The translations under genes and the position numbers were made by a program. A DNA stretch of 64,000 nucleotides. Origin: Ascidiimonas meishanensis (GTDB lineage: Bacteria > Bacteroidota > Bacteroidia > Flavobacteriales > Flavobacteriaceae). A model generated the notes under the pieces. That model made no database searches and was not told the DNA's origin. It saw nothing but the letters and a program-made list of their open reading frames with translations. Every line of letters begins with the position of its first letter. The stretch's first letter is position 1. Below are positions 1 to 9,307 of the stretch, in pieces. The DNA lies in the NCBI RefSeq assembly GCF_037782385.1, contig NZ_JBBEXD010000003.1:62001-126000 (forward strand). The letters are read 5' to 3'.

Positions 1-1057
1 TGGTAAGTTCGCCGTCTTTGTTCATATGTGCCCGGTACATGCCGGCAGTATTAAATTCCATAGCAATATTTCCATACCCATCAATGGCTACAATACCACC
101 ATCGCCTCCTAAATCAGGTACTTTTTTCTGGATCACTTCTCTCGCTGCTTCTTGTAAAGAGATACCTTTGTATTCCATTAAAGCAGAAATATCATAGGCT
201 ACAACACGCCTAATAAAATATTCTCCCCATCCGGTAGCAGAAACCGCACAGGTGTTGTTATTGGCATAGGTTCCGGCGCCAATAATAGGTGCATCACCTA
301 CACGCCCCCAGCGTTTGTTAGTCATTCCTCCAGTGGAAGTACCAGCAGCAAGGTTTCCATCTTTATCTAAAGCAGCACAACCTACGGTTCCAAATTTGGT
401 ATTTTTAAGTATCGGGTCAAAAAAGAGTGCTTGACCATCGTGATCTAGTTCAACTTTTTCTCGTTCTATAGCACGTTGTAAAGACTTCCATCTATTTTCA
501 GTATAAAAGTAGGAAGTATCTACTATTTCCAGTCCTTGTTGTCTTGCAAAATATTCTGCTCCCGGGCCTGAAAGCATTACATGTGCTGATTTATCCATCA
601 CGGCTCTTGCCAAATCTATAGGATTTTTAACCGTAGTAACTCCTGCTACTGCTCCCGCATTTAATGTTTTACCATCCATAAAAGAAGCATCTAATTCATT
701 TTTACCCGCATTTGTAAATACGGCTCCTTTGCCTGCGTTGAATAGAGGTGAATCTTCCATAATATTAATAGTAGCTTCAACTGCATCACTACTGCTACCT
801 CCTTTGCTTAATAACTGATAACCAGCACGTATGGCCTCTTCTAATTTGTCTTTATACGCTTTTTCAAGTTCGGGGGTCATATTTTTTTTGAGGATGGTTC
901 CAGCACCTCCATGGATAACGATCCCAAAATTTCCAGGTATTTTTTCAGGTTTTGAGGGTATTTTTGAAATTTCTGCAGGATTTTTTTCAGTGGATTTTGG
1001 CTGACAACCAAGGATTAAAATAAAAATGGAGAGTAATAGAAGATGTATAAATTTCAT
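1..1057 (-). CDS. Isoaspartyl peptidase/L-asparaginase lipoprotein, 3' end outside window
   Basis: Ntn-hydrolase that removes isoaspartyl residues from peptides or hydrolyses asparagine. Reading the minus strand from the ATG at 1057 gives a lipoprotein signal ending in LILGCQ (lipobox Cys18), a linker, then the family start IVIHGGAGTI. The autocleavage site is visible in NTKFGTVGCAA, where Thr of GTVG becomes the new N-terminal nucleophile, and the GGMTNKRWGRVGDAP substrate loop follows. The frame stays open to base 1, so the C-terminus is missing. A lipoprotein form implies action at the periplasmic face of a membrane. The family call is firm; the preferred substrate is not determined. Confidence 0.92.
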   Translation of the reverse strand, partial: MKFIHLLLLSIFILILGCQPKSTEKNPAEISKIPSKPEKIPGNFGIVIHGGAGTILKKNMTPELEKAYKDKLEEAIRAGYQLLSKGGSSSDAVEATINIMEDSPLFNAGKGAVFTNAGKNELDASFMDGKTLNAGAVAGVTTVKNPIDLARAVMDKSAHVMLSGPGAEYFARQQGLEIVDTSYFYTENRWKSLQRAIEREKVELDHDGQALFFDPILKNTKFGTVGCAALDKDGNLAAGTSTGGMTNKRWGRVGDAPIIGAGTYANNNTCAVSATGWGEYFIRRVVAYDISALMEYKGISLQEAAREVIQKKVPDLGGDGGIVAIDGYGNIAMEFNTAGMYRAHMNKDGELT

Positions 1058-1191
1058 GTTTATTTTTTTACAGATCAATAAAAATAAGAAAAATAAGTAG
1101 CCTGTTCTGCTGAATTCTAAAATTTTGAGTAAATGAACCTTATTAAGAGTGTGGTATTTCTTACTATTTTCTAACCTAAAAATAACATTTA

Positions 1192-1199
1192 TACCTTTG
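1192..1199 (+). promoter_or_regulatory. Bacteroidota -7 box upstream of 3-HAO gene
   Basis: TACCTTTG matches the Bacteroidota -7 consensus TAnnTTTG and lies about 75 bases before the ATG at 1273. A clear -33 TTG partner is not visible, so this is a motif-level call. Confidence 0.4.
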
Positions 1200-1272
1200 A
1201 ACAGCGTGAATTGTAGCTTAAAAAACTCCTCATACTCAACGGGAATCCGTAATTTTAACAAAATTTCAATAT

Positions 1273-1812
1273 ATGTCTGTACCAAAACCTTTCAACCTCA
1301 ATCAGTGGATTGAAGAAAACAGGGATCTATTAAAACCTCCGGTAGGGAATAAAAATTTGTATAAAGAAGCAGCTGATTATATTGTGATGGTGGTAGCTGG
1401 GCCAAATGCAAGAAAGGATTACCATTACAACGAAACAGAAGAATTATTTTATCAGTTAGAGGGGTCTATTAAAGTAATTATTCAGGAAGATGGGCAACGA
1501 AAAGAAATGGAACTCCATGCAGGAGATATGTATCTGCATCCAGCAAAAGTACCGCATTCTCCTGTGAGGGCTGAAGGTTCTATTGGGTTGGTGATTGAGC
1601 GTAAACGGGCAGGCAAAGGTTTTACAGATGGCTTGCTTTGGTTTTGTGACAATTGCAACCATAAGCTACATGATGTTTACTTTGAACTGCATGATATAGA
1701 AAAAGATTTTTTACCTCATTTTCAGGACTTTTACGGTTCTAAAGATTTGCGTACTTGTACTAATTGTGGTGCCGTTATGACCGCAGATGAAAGGTTTACG
1801 AAAAAACAATAA
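1273..1812 (+). CDS. nbaC: 3-hydroxyanthranilate 3,4-dioxygenase
   Basis: Cytosolic Fe(II) extradiol dioxygenase of the kynurenine pathway; it opens 3-hydroxyanthranilate to 2-amino-3-carboxymuconate semialdehyde. The 179-residue length is that of bacterial 3-HAO. It is a single cupin: the first motif lies around residues 50-62 (DYHYNETEELFYQ, with His and Glu iron ligands) and the second around 88-98 (MYLHPAKVPHSP). A C-terminal rubredoxin-like pair of CxxC motifs (CDNC, CTNC) matches the bacterial form that binds an extra iron. No other kynurenine gene is visible here, so upstream enzymes would lie elsewhere. The next gene follows after 20 bases and may be co-transcribed. Confidence 0.95.
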   Translation: MSVPKPFNLNQWIEENRDLLKPPVGNKNLYKEAADYIVMVVAGPNARKDYHYNETEELFYQLEGSIKVIIQEDGQRKEMELHAGDMYLHPAKVPHSPVRAEGSIGLVIERKRAGKGFTDGLLWFCDNCNHKLHDVYFELHDIEKDFLPHFQDFYGSKDLRTCTNCGAVMTADERFTKKQ

Positions 1813-1832
1813 TCTTTAATAAGTGCTGCTAT

Positions 1833-2396
1833 ATGAACTTACCTTTAAAATCTTCAGGTACAATTACTCAGTTCTTTATTAAAAAAGGCATCCTTACTAT
1901 TGAATCTGTCTTAAAATGGGTACAGGATTTACCTTATGCCAGAAATGAAGATCGCTCAGATTTTATACAAGTGCTAATAGACGACAGAGGAACTTGTAGC
2001 ACCAAACACGCCTTAGTTAGAGCTTTGGCAATTGAAAACAATATAGAAAGTATTCAGTTATTAATGTGTATTTATAGAATGGGTATTAATAATACATCAA
2101 ATATTGATGTTATTCTCAATACTTTTCAACTTCCTTATATACCAGAAGCACATTGTTACCTATGCGTTAATGGCACTAAAATAGATATCACCAATAAGCA
2201 AAGTAGTTTTTGTAAGATTGAACATGATATTATAGAAGAACAAATTATTCAACCCTGCGAAATAGGTGATTACAAAACTGAATACCATCAAACCTATATC
2301 AAGAATTGGATTCGTGAAAAATCAATACCTTACTCATTTGATGAGATCTGGAAAATTAGAGAATTATGTATTAAAGCATTAATTTTTAACTCCTAA
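1833..2396 (+). CDS. Transglutaminase-like domain protein
   Basis: A 187-residue soluble protein without signal peptide. It shows the order expected of a transglutaminase-like cysteine-protease fold: Cys in DDRGTCSTKHALVRALA (about residue 55, start of the catalytic helix), then His in PEAHCYLCVNGTKIDIT with an Asp after it. These would be the Cys-His-Asp triad. The first third (WVQDLPYARNEDRSDF) fits the substrate-side loop of this family. It sits 20 bases after the 3-HAO gene, in the same direction. Substrate unknown; the fold call is an inference from the triad arrangement. Confidence 0.6.
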   Translation: MNLPLKSSGTITQFFIKKGILTIESVLKWVQDLPYARNEDRSDFIQVLIDDRGTCSTKHALVRALAIENNIESIQLLMCIYRMGINNTSNIDVILNTFQLPYIPEAHCYLCVNGTKIDITNKQSSFCKIEHDIIEEQIIQPCEIGDYKTEYHQTYIKNWIREKSIPYSFDEIWKIRELCIKALIFNS

Positions 2397-2542
2397 AAAT
2401 AGTTTTAAAAATTAGAATACGTCTCTCCCCTTTTTAAAAGATGTGTCACAAATAGCACATTACTTTCGCTTGGCTTTTTCATTTGCGCTCTCCGTTTTAA
2501 AGTTATAAATTTAAACACGTAATCACTTACCTTGTTTATTTT

Positions 2543-4033
2543 ATGGGCAAAGAATACATTATTTCACTAGATCAAGGTACTACCAGTTCACGAGCTTTAC
2601 TTATTACCCAAGAGGGAAAAATTGCAGGAATAGCACAGCAGGAATTTGAGCAGATTTTTCCAAAATCTGGATGGGTAGAGCATGATCCCATGGCCATTCT
2701 TGAGAGTCAGTTAGCAGTTTTCAAAGAAGTAATGCAAACACAGAAGGTAAAAGCAGAAGAAATTAGGGGTATTGGAATTACCAATCAACGTGAAACAGCG
2801 GTTGTTTGGAATAAAACTACAGGAAAACCAGTTTATAATGCAATAGTTTGGCAAGACAAACGCACGGCACCTATTTGTGAAGATTTAAAGAGAAAAGGGC
2901 TGGCAACATATGTAAAGAAACATACCGGATTGGTTATTGATTCTTATTTTTCTGGCACTAAAATAAAATGGATTTTAGATGAAATTGAGGGGGCACGGGA
3001 ATTGGCATTAAAAGGCGACTTACTCTTTGGAACTATAGATACCTGGCTGGTTTGGAATCTTACCAAAGGAAAGGTACATGCTACTGATTATTCTAATGCC
3101 TCCAGAACCTTATTATACAATATTCATAGCTTAGAATGGGACCAAAAAATGCTGGCAGCACTAGAGATTCCTGCTACGATGCTTCCAGATGTAAAACCCT
3201 CGGCTTTTCATTATGGTGATTATGAATTAGGGGGTGTTAATATTCCTATTGGAGGCATTGCCGGAGATCAACAAGCCGCTTTATTTGGGCAGGGATGTTT
3301 TAAAAAGGGAACCGCTAAAAACACCTATGGTACCGGTTGTTTTTTATTGATGAATACAGGGGAGCAACCGCAAAAATCTGAAAATGGCCTGCTAACAACC
3401 ATTGCTTGGGGGTTGAATGGAAAAGTAACCTATGCGCTAGAAGGGAGCATTTTTATTGCAGGTGCTGCAATACAATGGTTGCGTGACGGATTAGAACTGA
3501 TTGAATCTGCTGAGGAAACACAGGGATTAGCGGAATCCGTTAGCGGAGAAAACCCAGTGTATGTAGTTCCTGCTTTTGCCGGGTTGGGAGCGCCTTATTG
3601 GGATATGTATGCAAGAGGAGCTGTCTTTGGTTTGACACGGGATACAGGCAAAGCTCATCTTACCCGTGCTACCCTAGAGAGTCTTGCGTACCAGACAAAA
3701 GATATTCTAGATGCCATGCAGGAAGATTCAGGGATTAAACTTTCAAATTTAAAAGTAGATGGAGGTGCCGCTGCCAATGATTTCTTAATGCAATTTCAAG
3801 CAGATATTTTAGGAACTGAAGTACATCGCCCCGCAGTAATTGAATCTACAGCAATGGGTGCGGCTTTTTTAGCGGGGATTACGGTGGGTATGTGGACGCA
3901 GTCTGAAATAAATCAACAAAGAGAACTAAATCGCATTTTTACTGCAACATTTGATCAAAAAAAGAGAAAAAGACTATACAAAGGATGGCAAAAGGCCATT
4001 GAAAGAACTAAAAATTGGTATGAAGAAGATTAA
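2543..4033 (+). CDS. glpK: Glycerol kinase
   Basis: Phosphorylates glycerol to sn-glycerol 3-phosphate with ATP in the cytosol. It is 496 residues, the normal family length. The N-terminal phosphate loop DQGTTSSRALL, the substrate region GITNQRETAVVWNKTTG, GDQQAALFGQ, and the second family signature near residue 370 (ESLAYQTKDILDAM) are all present. The reading frame overlaps the next gene, glpD, by 14 bases, so the two are translationally coupled. No glpF facilitator gene is next to it. A 146-base gap precedes it. Confidence 0.98.
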   Translation: MGKEYIISLDQGTTSSRALLITQEGKIAGIAQQEFEQIFPKSGWVEHDPMAILESQLAVFKEVMQTQKVKAEEIRGIGITNQRETAVVWNKTTGKPVYNAIVWQDKRTAPICEDLKRKGLATYVKKHTGLVIDSYFSGTKIKWILDEIEGARELALKGDLLFGTIDTWLVWNLTKGKVHATDYSNASRTLLYNIHSLEWDQKMLAALEIPATMLPDVKPSAFHYGDYELGGVNIPIGGIAGDQQAALFGQGCFKKGTAKNTYGTGCFLLMNTGEQPQKSENGLLTTIAWGLNGKVTYALEGSIFIAGAAIQWLRDGLELIESAEETQGLAESVSGENPVYVVPAFAGLGAPYWDMYARGAVFGLTRDTGKAHLTRATLESLAYQTKDILDAMQEDSGIKLSNLKVDGGAAANDFLMQFQADILGTEVHRPAVIESTAMGAAFLAGITVGMWTQSEINQQRELNRIFTATFDQKKRKRLYKGWQKAIERTKNWYEED

Positions 4034-5690
4034 GTTTTCAAATTTAGAAAGAGACAAAACAGTTAATAAACTTAAAAAAACGGTCTTTGATCTAGTGGTG
4101 ATAGGCGGTGGAATTACGGGTGCTGGCATCCTGTTAGACGCCGCTTCTAGAGGCATGAAAGTAGCGCTGGTAGAGAAAAATGATTACGCCTCTGGAACCA
4201 GTAGCAAGTCTACCAAACTTATTCATGGAGGATTGCGATACCTGAAACAATTTGATTTCTGGCTGGTAAAGGAAGTAGGTTCAGAAAGAGCAATTGTGCA
4301 TAAATTGGCACCACATTTAGTAATACCCGAAAAAATGCTATTACCGCTTATTGAGAATGGCTCTTATGGAAAATGGCTTACTTCAATTGGGTTGAAAGTA
4401 TATGATATTTTAGCACAGGTAGAAGGAGATGATCAGCGTAAAATGTTAGAGAAAAAAGAAGCCTTAAAACTAGAGCCTTTACTGCCTAAAAAAATATTGA
4501 AAGGAGCAGGGTATTATGCTGAGTATCGCACAGACGATGCAAGACTTACTACTGAAAATATCAAAACTGCACTACAATATGGAGGGATTCCTATTAATTA
4601 CACTAAGGTAACCAACTTTGTTTATGAAAATGAATCGGTAGCAGGACTCAAAGTAAAGGATGCCCTTACCGGAGAAGCGTATGAAATTAAAAGCAAATAT
4701 GTCATCAGTGCAGCAGGCCCTTGGGTAGACGAATTACGTGAAGTAAATAACTCTAAGAAAGGAAAACAATTGCATTTAACCAAAGGGGTACATTTGGTAT
4801 TTCCATATGAAAAACTTCCGGTAAAGCAATCTGTTTATTTTGATATCCCAGACGGACGAATGATGTTTGCTATTCCAAGAGGTAAAATAACCTATGTTGG
4901 TACTACAGATACCAACTACAACGAAAACAAAGACAACGTTCAGGTAGATCTGGCAGATGCTATTTACCTGATCTCCGCCGTAAATAATATGTTTCCTGAT
5001 ATCAATTTGGAAATGGAAGATATTATTTCAACCTGGGCAGGCTTGCGTCCTTTGATTCATGAGGAAGGAAAATCGGCATCAGAACTCTCTAGAAAAGATG
5101 AAATATTCACCTCTGATACCGGACTTATAAGTATTGCTGGTGGGAAACTTACCGGATATAGAAAGATGGCAGAACGAGTGGTGAATAGAGTGGCTAAAAA
5201 ATTGGAGGAGGATTATGAAATAGAAACCAAAAAATGCTTTACTGATGAAATTCCATTAATTGGAAATGATGGATTTACTTCTTATAAGGATGTAAAAATA
5301 TATATTAAAGATCTTTATAGCCGTATGCGGGAAGATGGTTTTGAAGAATATGATGCCTGGTTTCTGGTAAGTAATTATGGAAAACAATCAGAAACTATTT
5401 TAGCTATTTATGCTACGTTGGTAGGAGGTAGCATTCATGAACGTTTGGCAAGAGCAGAATATAGATTTGGAGTAGCTTATGAACAGGTGCGTTACCCTAT
5501 GGACTTTTTTATAAGGCGTACGGGGCGTTTGTACTTTGATATTGATGGTCTCAGAAATTTACTAGAGCCCATTCTAAAAGAACATATGTTACTTTTTAAA
5601 AAAGACACAGAGGAAGCTATTGAAAAATATAGAAGTATTCTCCATAAAGAAATAGAAACACATTCAGATTTTAGTTTTGATAGAGTCTAG
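4020..5690 (+). CDS. glpD: Aerobic glycerol-3-phosphate dehydrogenase
   Basis: FAD enzyme at the inner face of the membrane; oxidises glycerol 3-phosphate to dihydroxyacetone phosphate and feeds electrons to quinone. The FAD-binding Rossmann motif VIGGGITGAG lies near residue 27, followed by the family segment SSKSTKLIHGGLRYL; a C-terminal DAO domain ends the 556-residue protein. An upstream in-frame ATG at 3951 would add 23 residues buried in glpK; the ATG at 4020, overlapping the glpK stop by 14 bases, gives the normal N-terminus and is preferred. With glpK it completes glycerol catabolism. Confidence 0.96.
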   Translation: MKKIKFSNLERDKTVNKLKKTVFDLVVIGGGITGAGILLDAASRGMKVALVEKNDYASGTSSKSTKLIHGGLRYLKQFDFWLVKEVGSERAIVHKLAPHLVIPEKMLLPLIENGSYGKWLTSIGLKVYDILAQVEGDDQRKMLEKKEALKLEPLLPKKILKGAGYYAEYRTDDARLTTENIKTALQYGGIPINYTKVTNFVYENESVAGLKVKDALTGEAYEIKSKYVISAAGPWVDELREVNNSKKGKQLHLTKGVHLVFPYEKLPVKQSVYFDIPDGRMMFAIPRGKITYVGTTDTNYNENKDNVQVDLADAIYLISAVNNMFPDINLEMEDIISTWAGLRPLIHEEGKSASELSRKDEIFTSDTGLISIAGGKLTGYRKMAERVVNRVAKKLEEDYEIETKKCFTDEIPLIGNDGFTSYKDVKIYIKDLYSRMREDGFEEYDAWFLVSNYGKQSETILAIYATLVGGSIHERLARAEYRFGVAYEQVRYPMDFFIRRTGRLYFDIDGLRNLLEPILKEHMLLFKKDTEEAIEKYRSILHKEIETHSDFSFDRV

Positions 5691-5821
5691 TTTTGCATAA
5701 AGACTTATTTTTATTTAATTCGTAATTATAATAGGTTTCGTTTTTAAAAAACAGGTACAAATACGCATATGCAGTTGTTTATTAATTAATATCTTGAAAG
5801 TTACTATTCTGCCTATTGATT

Positions 5822-7219
5822 ATGAAAGACCCGGTTCGTAAAAATCCTATAAGCCAAGCACCTTCTAATACTGTTTCCGCACCTCTTAAAGCAGCTTTAG
5901 ATACTAAAAAACAGGGTTTTCCAGATGGCAGACCCGAAGCTATCTTACAGGGTAAATTCCAACAAATGGCAAATACCAGCGCTCAGGTACATCAATTGGG
6001 AAGCATCCAAGCCATGGCTAATTCTTATTTAGATCAAAACATGTTTCAGCAAAGTGAAATAGTTCAAAGACAAGTAATTCTTCAGGATGGATCTGATTCC
6101 CTAGCTTTTGAGAAAGCATTTGGCATTTTTATGAATGCGCTAAAAAGTCAGGGAGGGGAGATTGGCAATTATCTTCGTTTTGTAAATGATAAAAAAAATC
6201 ATCATAATTTAATCTTCAGAACTATTCCTGCCAAACCTAAAACATCAAAAGACAAAGGAGATTTGCATGGAGTTACTAATGTAGTTTTTAGTGGTACTTC
6301 AGAAGATATTCTCAAACATATGTTTGATGAAAATATAGATCCAGATACCCGTATTGAGGAAATTATGGGGAGAATAGATCCGGTAGAGGTAATGAAGGGG
6401 GTTGATATTCTTATTGAGATTGTGGTTTCCCCAGAAATGACAGAGCCCATTTTTCTGGAAACACTTAACCATGAGTTTACCGTGCATGCTATTAAATGGC
6501 ATCAATTTATACAAACCACTTTTGCTAAGGATAAGTCTGGTGCTATGGCAGCATTGCAAAGACGTATTGGCACTATGCGTAATGATCATGATGAATTTGG
6601 AAGTGATCAAAATCAACTTTATAAGAATGTAAGAAAGACTATTTTAGAAGCCATTAAAGAAGAAAGAGAACCCGAATTGGATGTTTTTGGTTTACCTGAA
6701 ACTCAGGCAGACGAATTAATGCGGATTTCAAGGGACGCAATTCATTCTCACAGACCGAGAGCAATGGTTCAAAGAGAAATGGATGATCTTTTTCAAAGAG
6801 TTAGTGACTTAGATAATATAAGACAACCGCTCATTTTTAAGAAAAAGAAAACGCCACCACCTAAAAAAAACAGGTGCTGTTATATTACTACTGCTTGCGT
6901 TGAAGCCAGGGGACTTCCAGATGATTGCGAAGAATTAACACTCTTGAGAGACTTTAGAGATACCTACCTTATGCAAAAACCCAATGGGGAGCAACTTATT
7001 AAAATCTACTATAAGCACTCTCCTTATATTGTTCACTGTATAAGGCAAAGAGAAGATGAGGAAGAGATCTTAAACGGTTTATACAAAATCATTAAGTACT
7101 GTGCAGAAGCTATTAAAAGAGGAGATTTTGAACTTGCTTATCAAATCTATTGTGAAATGGTGCTGAAATTAAAAGAGTTGTTTATTCCTGAATTGGAATG
7201 TGAAATTCCTGCCATTTAG
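5822..7219 (+). CDS. eCIS-type effector-like protein with HExxxH motif and CFI-box C-terminus
   Basis: Unrecognised as a named gene; 465 residues, no signal peptide, so not an ordinary Sec substrate. Three parts can be seen. Residues 1-85 are a Gln/Ala/Pro-rich, low-complexity leader (QMANTSAQVHQLGSIQAMAN) of the kind found on proteins loaded into extracellular contractile injection systems. The middle (about 95-340) contains a His-Glu-Phe-Thr-Val-His motif near residue 217, reminiscent of a metal site. From about residue 352 there is a CFI-box-like domain: CCYITTACVEARGLPDDC, then LRDFRDTYL and YYKHSP. It lies alone between glpD and a methyltransferase; no contractile tail gene is present in the window. 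Start: ATG at 5822, rather than TTG at 5816. Confidence 0.55.
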   Translation: MKDPVRKNPISQAPSNTVSAPLKAALDTKKQGFPDGRPEAILQGKFQQMANTSAQVHQLGSIQAMANSYLDQNMFQQSEIVQRQVILQDGSDSLAFEKAFGIFMNALKSQGGEIGNYLRFVNDKKNHHNLIFRTIPAKPKTSKDKGDLHGVTNVVFSGTSEDILKHMFDENIDPDTRIEEIMGRIDPVEVMKGVDILIEIVVSPEMTEPIFLETLNHEFTVHAIKWHQFIQTTFAKDKSGAMAALQRRIGTMRNDHDEFGSDQNQLYKNVRKTILEAIKEEREPELDVFGLPETQADELMRISRDAIHSHRPRAMVQREMDDLFQRVSDLDNIRQPLIFKKKKTPPPKKNRCCYITTACVEARGLPDDCEELTLLRDFRDTYLMQKPNGEQLIKIYYKHSPYIVHCIRQREDEEEILNGLYKIIKYCAEAIKRGDFELAYQIYCEMVLKLKELFIPELECEIPAI

Positions 7220-7381
7220 GAAAAATAGGATGTTTCTATTTATCTTTAAATAAAAATTCACTCTATAGATTATATAATTTATTTAGCAATAATTAGTTCT
7301 TATGAGATGAATAATAGCATTAGTATTTTGAATACTTAAAATTTAGGAACCTTCAATAAGCCCCAAAAATTATTAATAAAC

Positions 7382-8221
7382 ATGATCAATTTCTTCAAAT
7401 CTCAAATTATAACTCTGTTTGAAAAGTTTGGTTTTGTACGTAAAAGAATTGTGCAAAAAGCCATACTTGACAAGACCTATAAAGTGTATAAGGGTACCAT
7501 AAGTGACCGAATTGATAATGATGATGCCTGGTTGTTTGCTTTAAGTGGCCGGTCTGAGCACATTTTTGATATTGGTTCTAATATTGGCCAGTCTGCCATG
7601 ATGATGTTTTACCACGATCAAATAAAAAATATAATTTTGGTAGACCCAAATCCCAATGCTTTAAGCAAGGCTGCTGAAAATGTTATTCTAAATAATTTTG
7701 CCCATAAAGCACGATTTATAAATGCCTTTTTATCAGAGAAAAATGGAGAAATGGTTGATTTTTACACGGTGGGTTCTGGAGCCGCTGGAAGCAAATTTCA
7801 GAGTTTTGCCAAAACCGCAGCGCGCACCAATTCTCATTACAAAGTGCATACCCTATCCATAGATTATCTGGTAAACCATACAGGAATCACTCCAGATTTG
7901 GTGAAAGTAGATGTGGAGGGAGCAGAGGGTGAAGTATTAAAAGGAGCCATCTCACTAGCTCAAAAAGGAACTGCTTCTTTCTTTGTAGAAATGCATTCTG
8001 GAGAAGAACTCTCTATTACAGAAAATACCCAACGAATTCTTGACTGGTGTAAAGAACATGCATACACTGCCTGGTATTTAAATAAAAAAGCCCCTTTAAC
8101 TACGGAGGCTGTTAAAACCAGAGGAAGGTATCATGCGTTACTTTTACCAAAAGATAAAGCGTTTCCAGAATACCTAAAATCAATCCAAGAAAAGGAGGCT
8201 ATTGCTAGAATTACGGATTAA
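7382..8221 (+). CDS. FkbM family SAM-dependent methyltransferase
   Basis: A 279-residue class I methyltransferase. SAM-binding motif I is HIFDIGSNIGQSAM (around residue 60), followed by the acidic end of strand 2 in NIILVDPNPNALSKA. The FkbM hallmark is TLSIDYLV...PDLVKVDVEGAEGEVLKGA (about residues 160-190). Family members O-methylate sugars or lipids, often in surface polysaccharide synthesis, but no glycan genes surround it here. It stands alone, with 160 bases before it and a convergent ADH gene 30 bases after it. Acceptor unknown. Confidence 0.9.
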   Translation: MINFFKSQIITLFEKFGFVRKRIVQKAILDKTYKVYKGTISDRIDNDDAWLFALSGRSEHIFDIGSNIGQSAMMMFYHDQIKNIILVDPNPNALSKAAENVILNNFAHKARFINAFLSEKNGEMVDFYTVGSGAAGSKFQSFAKTAARTNSHYKVHTLSIDYLVNHTGITPDLVKVDVEGAEGEVLKGAISLAQKGTASFFVEMHSGEELSITENTQRILDWCKEHAYTAWYLNKKAPLTTEAVKTRGRYHALLLPKDKAFPEYLKSIQEKEAIARITD

Positions 8222-8251
8222 GATGGCTTTTCTTTTAAGAGTCTCTTTTAG

Positions 8252-9304
8252 TTATTTCTTTAAACTCTCCATATCAATTACAAACCTGTATTTTACATCG
8301 TTGCTAGTTACTCGCTCATATGCTTTATTAATATGCTGCATATCAATTAGCTCAATATCACTAACAATATTGTGTTCCCCACAAAAATCAAGCATTTCTT
8401 GCGTTTCCTTTATACCTCCAATTAAAGAACCTGCAACGCGTTTTCTCCCCATAATAAGGTTTCCTCCATTCATGGGCTCTAGTGGTTCAATAGCACCTAC
8501 CATAACCATGGTAGCGTCAATTTTCAATAATTGTAAATAGGGGTTTATATCATGCTTAACAGGTACTGTATTTAGCAAAAAATCGAAGGTATTATTGTGC
8601 TTTGCCATATCTTCTTCATTCTTGGAAATAATTACTGCATCTGCGCCTAGTCTTTTGGCGTCTTCCGCTTTGTCCGGACTTGTGGTAATCATAAAGGTTT
8701 CTGCGCCCATGGCGTGTGCAAATTTGATTCCCATATGTCCTAATCCGCCTAAACCAATAACCCCTACTTTATCTCCCTTTTTAATTTTCCAATGACTCAA
8801 AGGAGAATAGGTAGTGATTCCTGCGCATAACAAGGGTGCAGCGGCTGCGGGATCTATATTTTCTGGCACTCTTAAAACAAATTGTTTGTCTACCGTTACG
8901 GAGGTTGAATACCCTCCATAAGTACGTTGCCCGGCTATATGTTTGTCTTCACTATTGTAGGTGAAAGTAGCTCCATTTGTACAAAATTGTTCCAAATCAT
9001 CATTACAAGCAGCGCAACTATGGCAGGAATCTACCATACACCCAACCCCTACTAAATCATCTTTTTTGAAATTAGAAACTTTGGCTCCTACTCCTACTAC
9101 ACGGCCAATAATTTCATGCCCCGGTACTACTGGATATTGAGATCCTTTCCAATCGTTTCTAACGGTGTGTATATCACTGTGGCAAACACCACAGTAGAGA
9201 ATTTCAATTTTAACATCATTTTCTCCTATCGTTCTTCTTTTTATATCTAAAGGAACCAAATCATCTGTTGCTGATTTTGCTCCGTATGCTTTTACAGTCG
9301 TCAT
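8252..9304 (-). CDS. Zinc-dependent NAD(P) alcohol dehydrogenase (YahK/Ahr-like)
   Basis: Medium-chain dehydrogenase/reductase of 350 residues that reduces aldehydes to alcohols, probably with NADPH. Catalytic zinc ligands are in YCGVCHSDIH and PGHEIIGRV; the structural zinc site is the cysteine cluster CHSCAACNDDLEQFC. The Rossmann motif is VIGLGGLGHMG. It is the last gene of a tight minus-strand cluster, 3 bases after the OsmC gene. In that setting it would detoxify aldehydes or reduced enals made by the neighbouring ene-reductase. Confidence 0.93.
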   Translation of the reverse strand: MTTVKAYGAKSATDDLVPLDIKRRTIGENDVKIEILYCGVCHSDIHTVRNDWKGSQYPVVPGHEIIGRVVGVGAKVSNFKKDDLVGVGCMVDSCHSCAACNDDLEQFCTNGATFTYNSEDKHIAGQRTYGGYSTSVTVDKQFVLRVPENIDPAAAAPLLCAGITTYSPLSHWKIKKGDKVGVIGLGGLGHMGIKFAHAMGAETFMITTSPDKAEDAKRLGADAVIISKNEEDMAKHNNTFDFLLNTVPVKHDINPYLQLLKIDATMVMVGAIEPLEPMNGGNLIMGRKRVAGSLIGGIKETQEMLDFCGEHNIVSDIELIDMQHINKAYERVTSNDVKYRFVIDMESLKK

Positions 9305-9307
9305 TTA

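Noticed and set aside
3974..4156. Minus-strand frame across the glpK/glpD junction
   Set aside because: Antisense to two well-supported genes and without family resemblance.
5684..5720. Terminator after glpD
   Set aside because: AGTCT/AGACT gives only a 5-bp stem with a long loop overlapping the stop codon; too weak to list.
8202..8540. 112-codon plus-strand frame rich in Ser/Ile
   Set aside because: It is antisense to the 3' end of the zinc ADH gene, whose coding signature is unambiguous.
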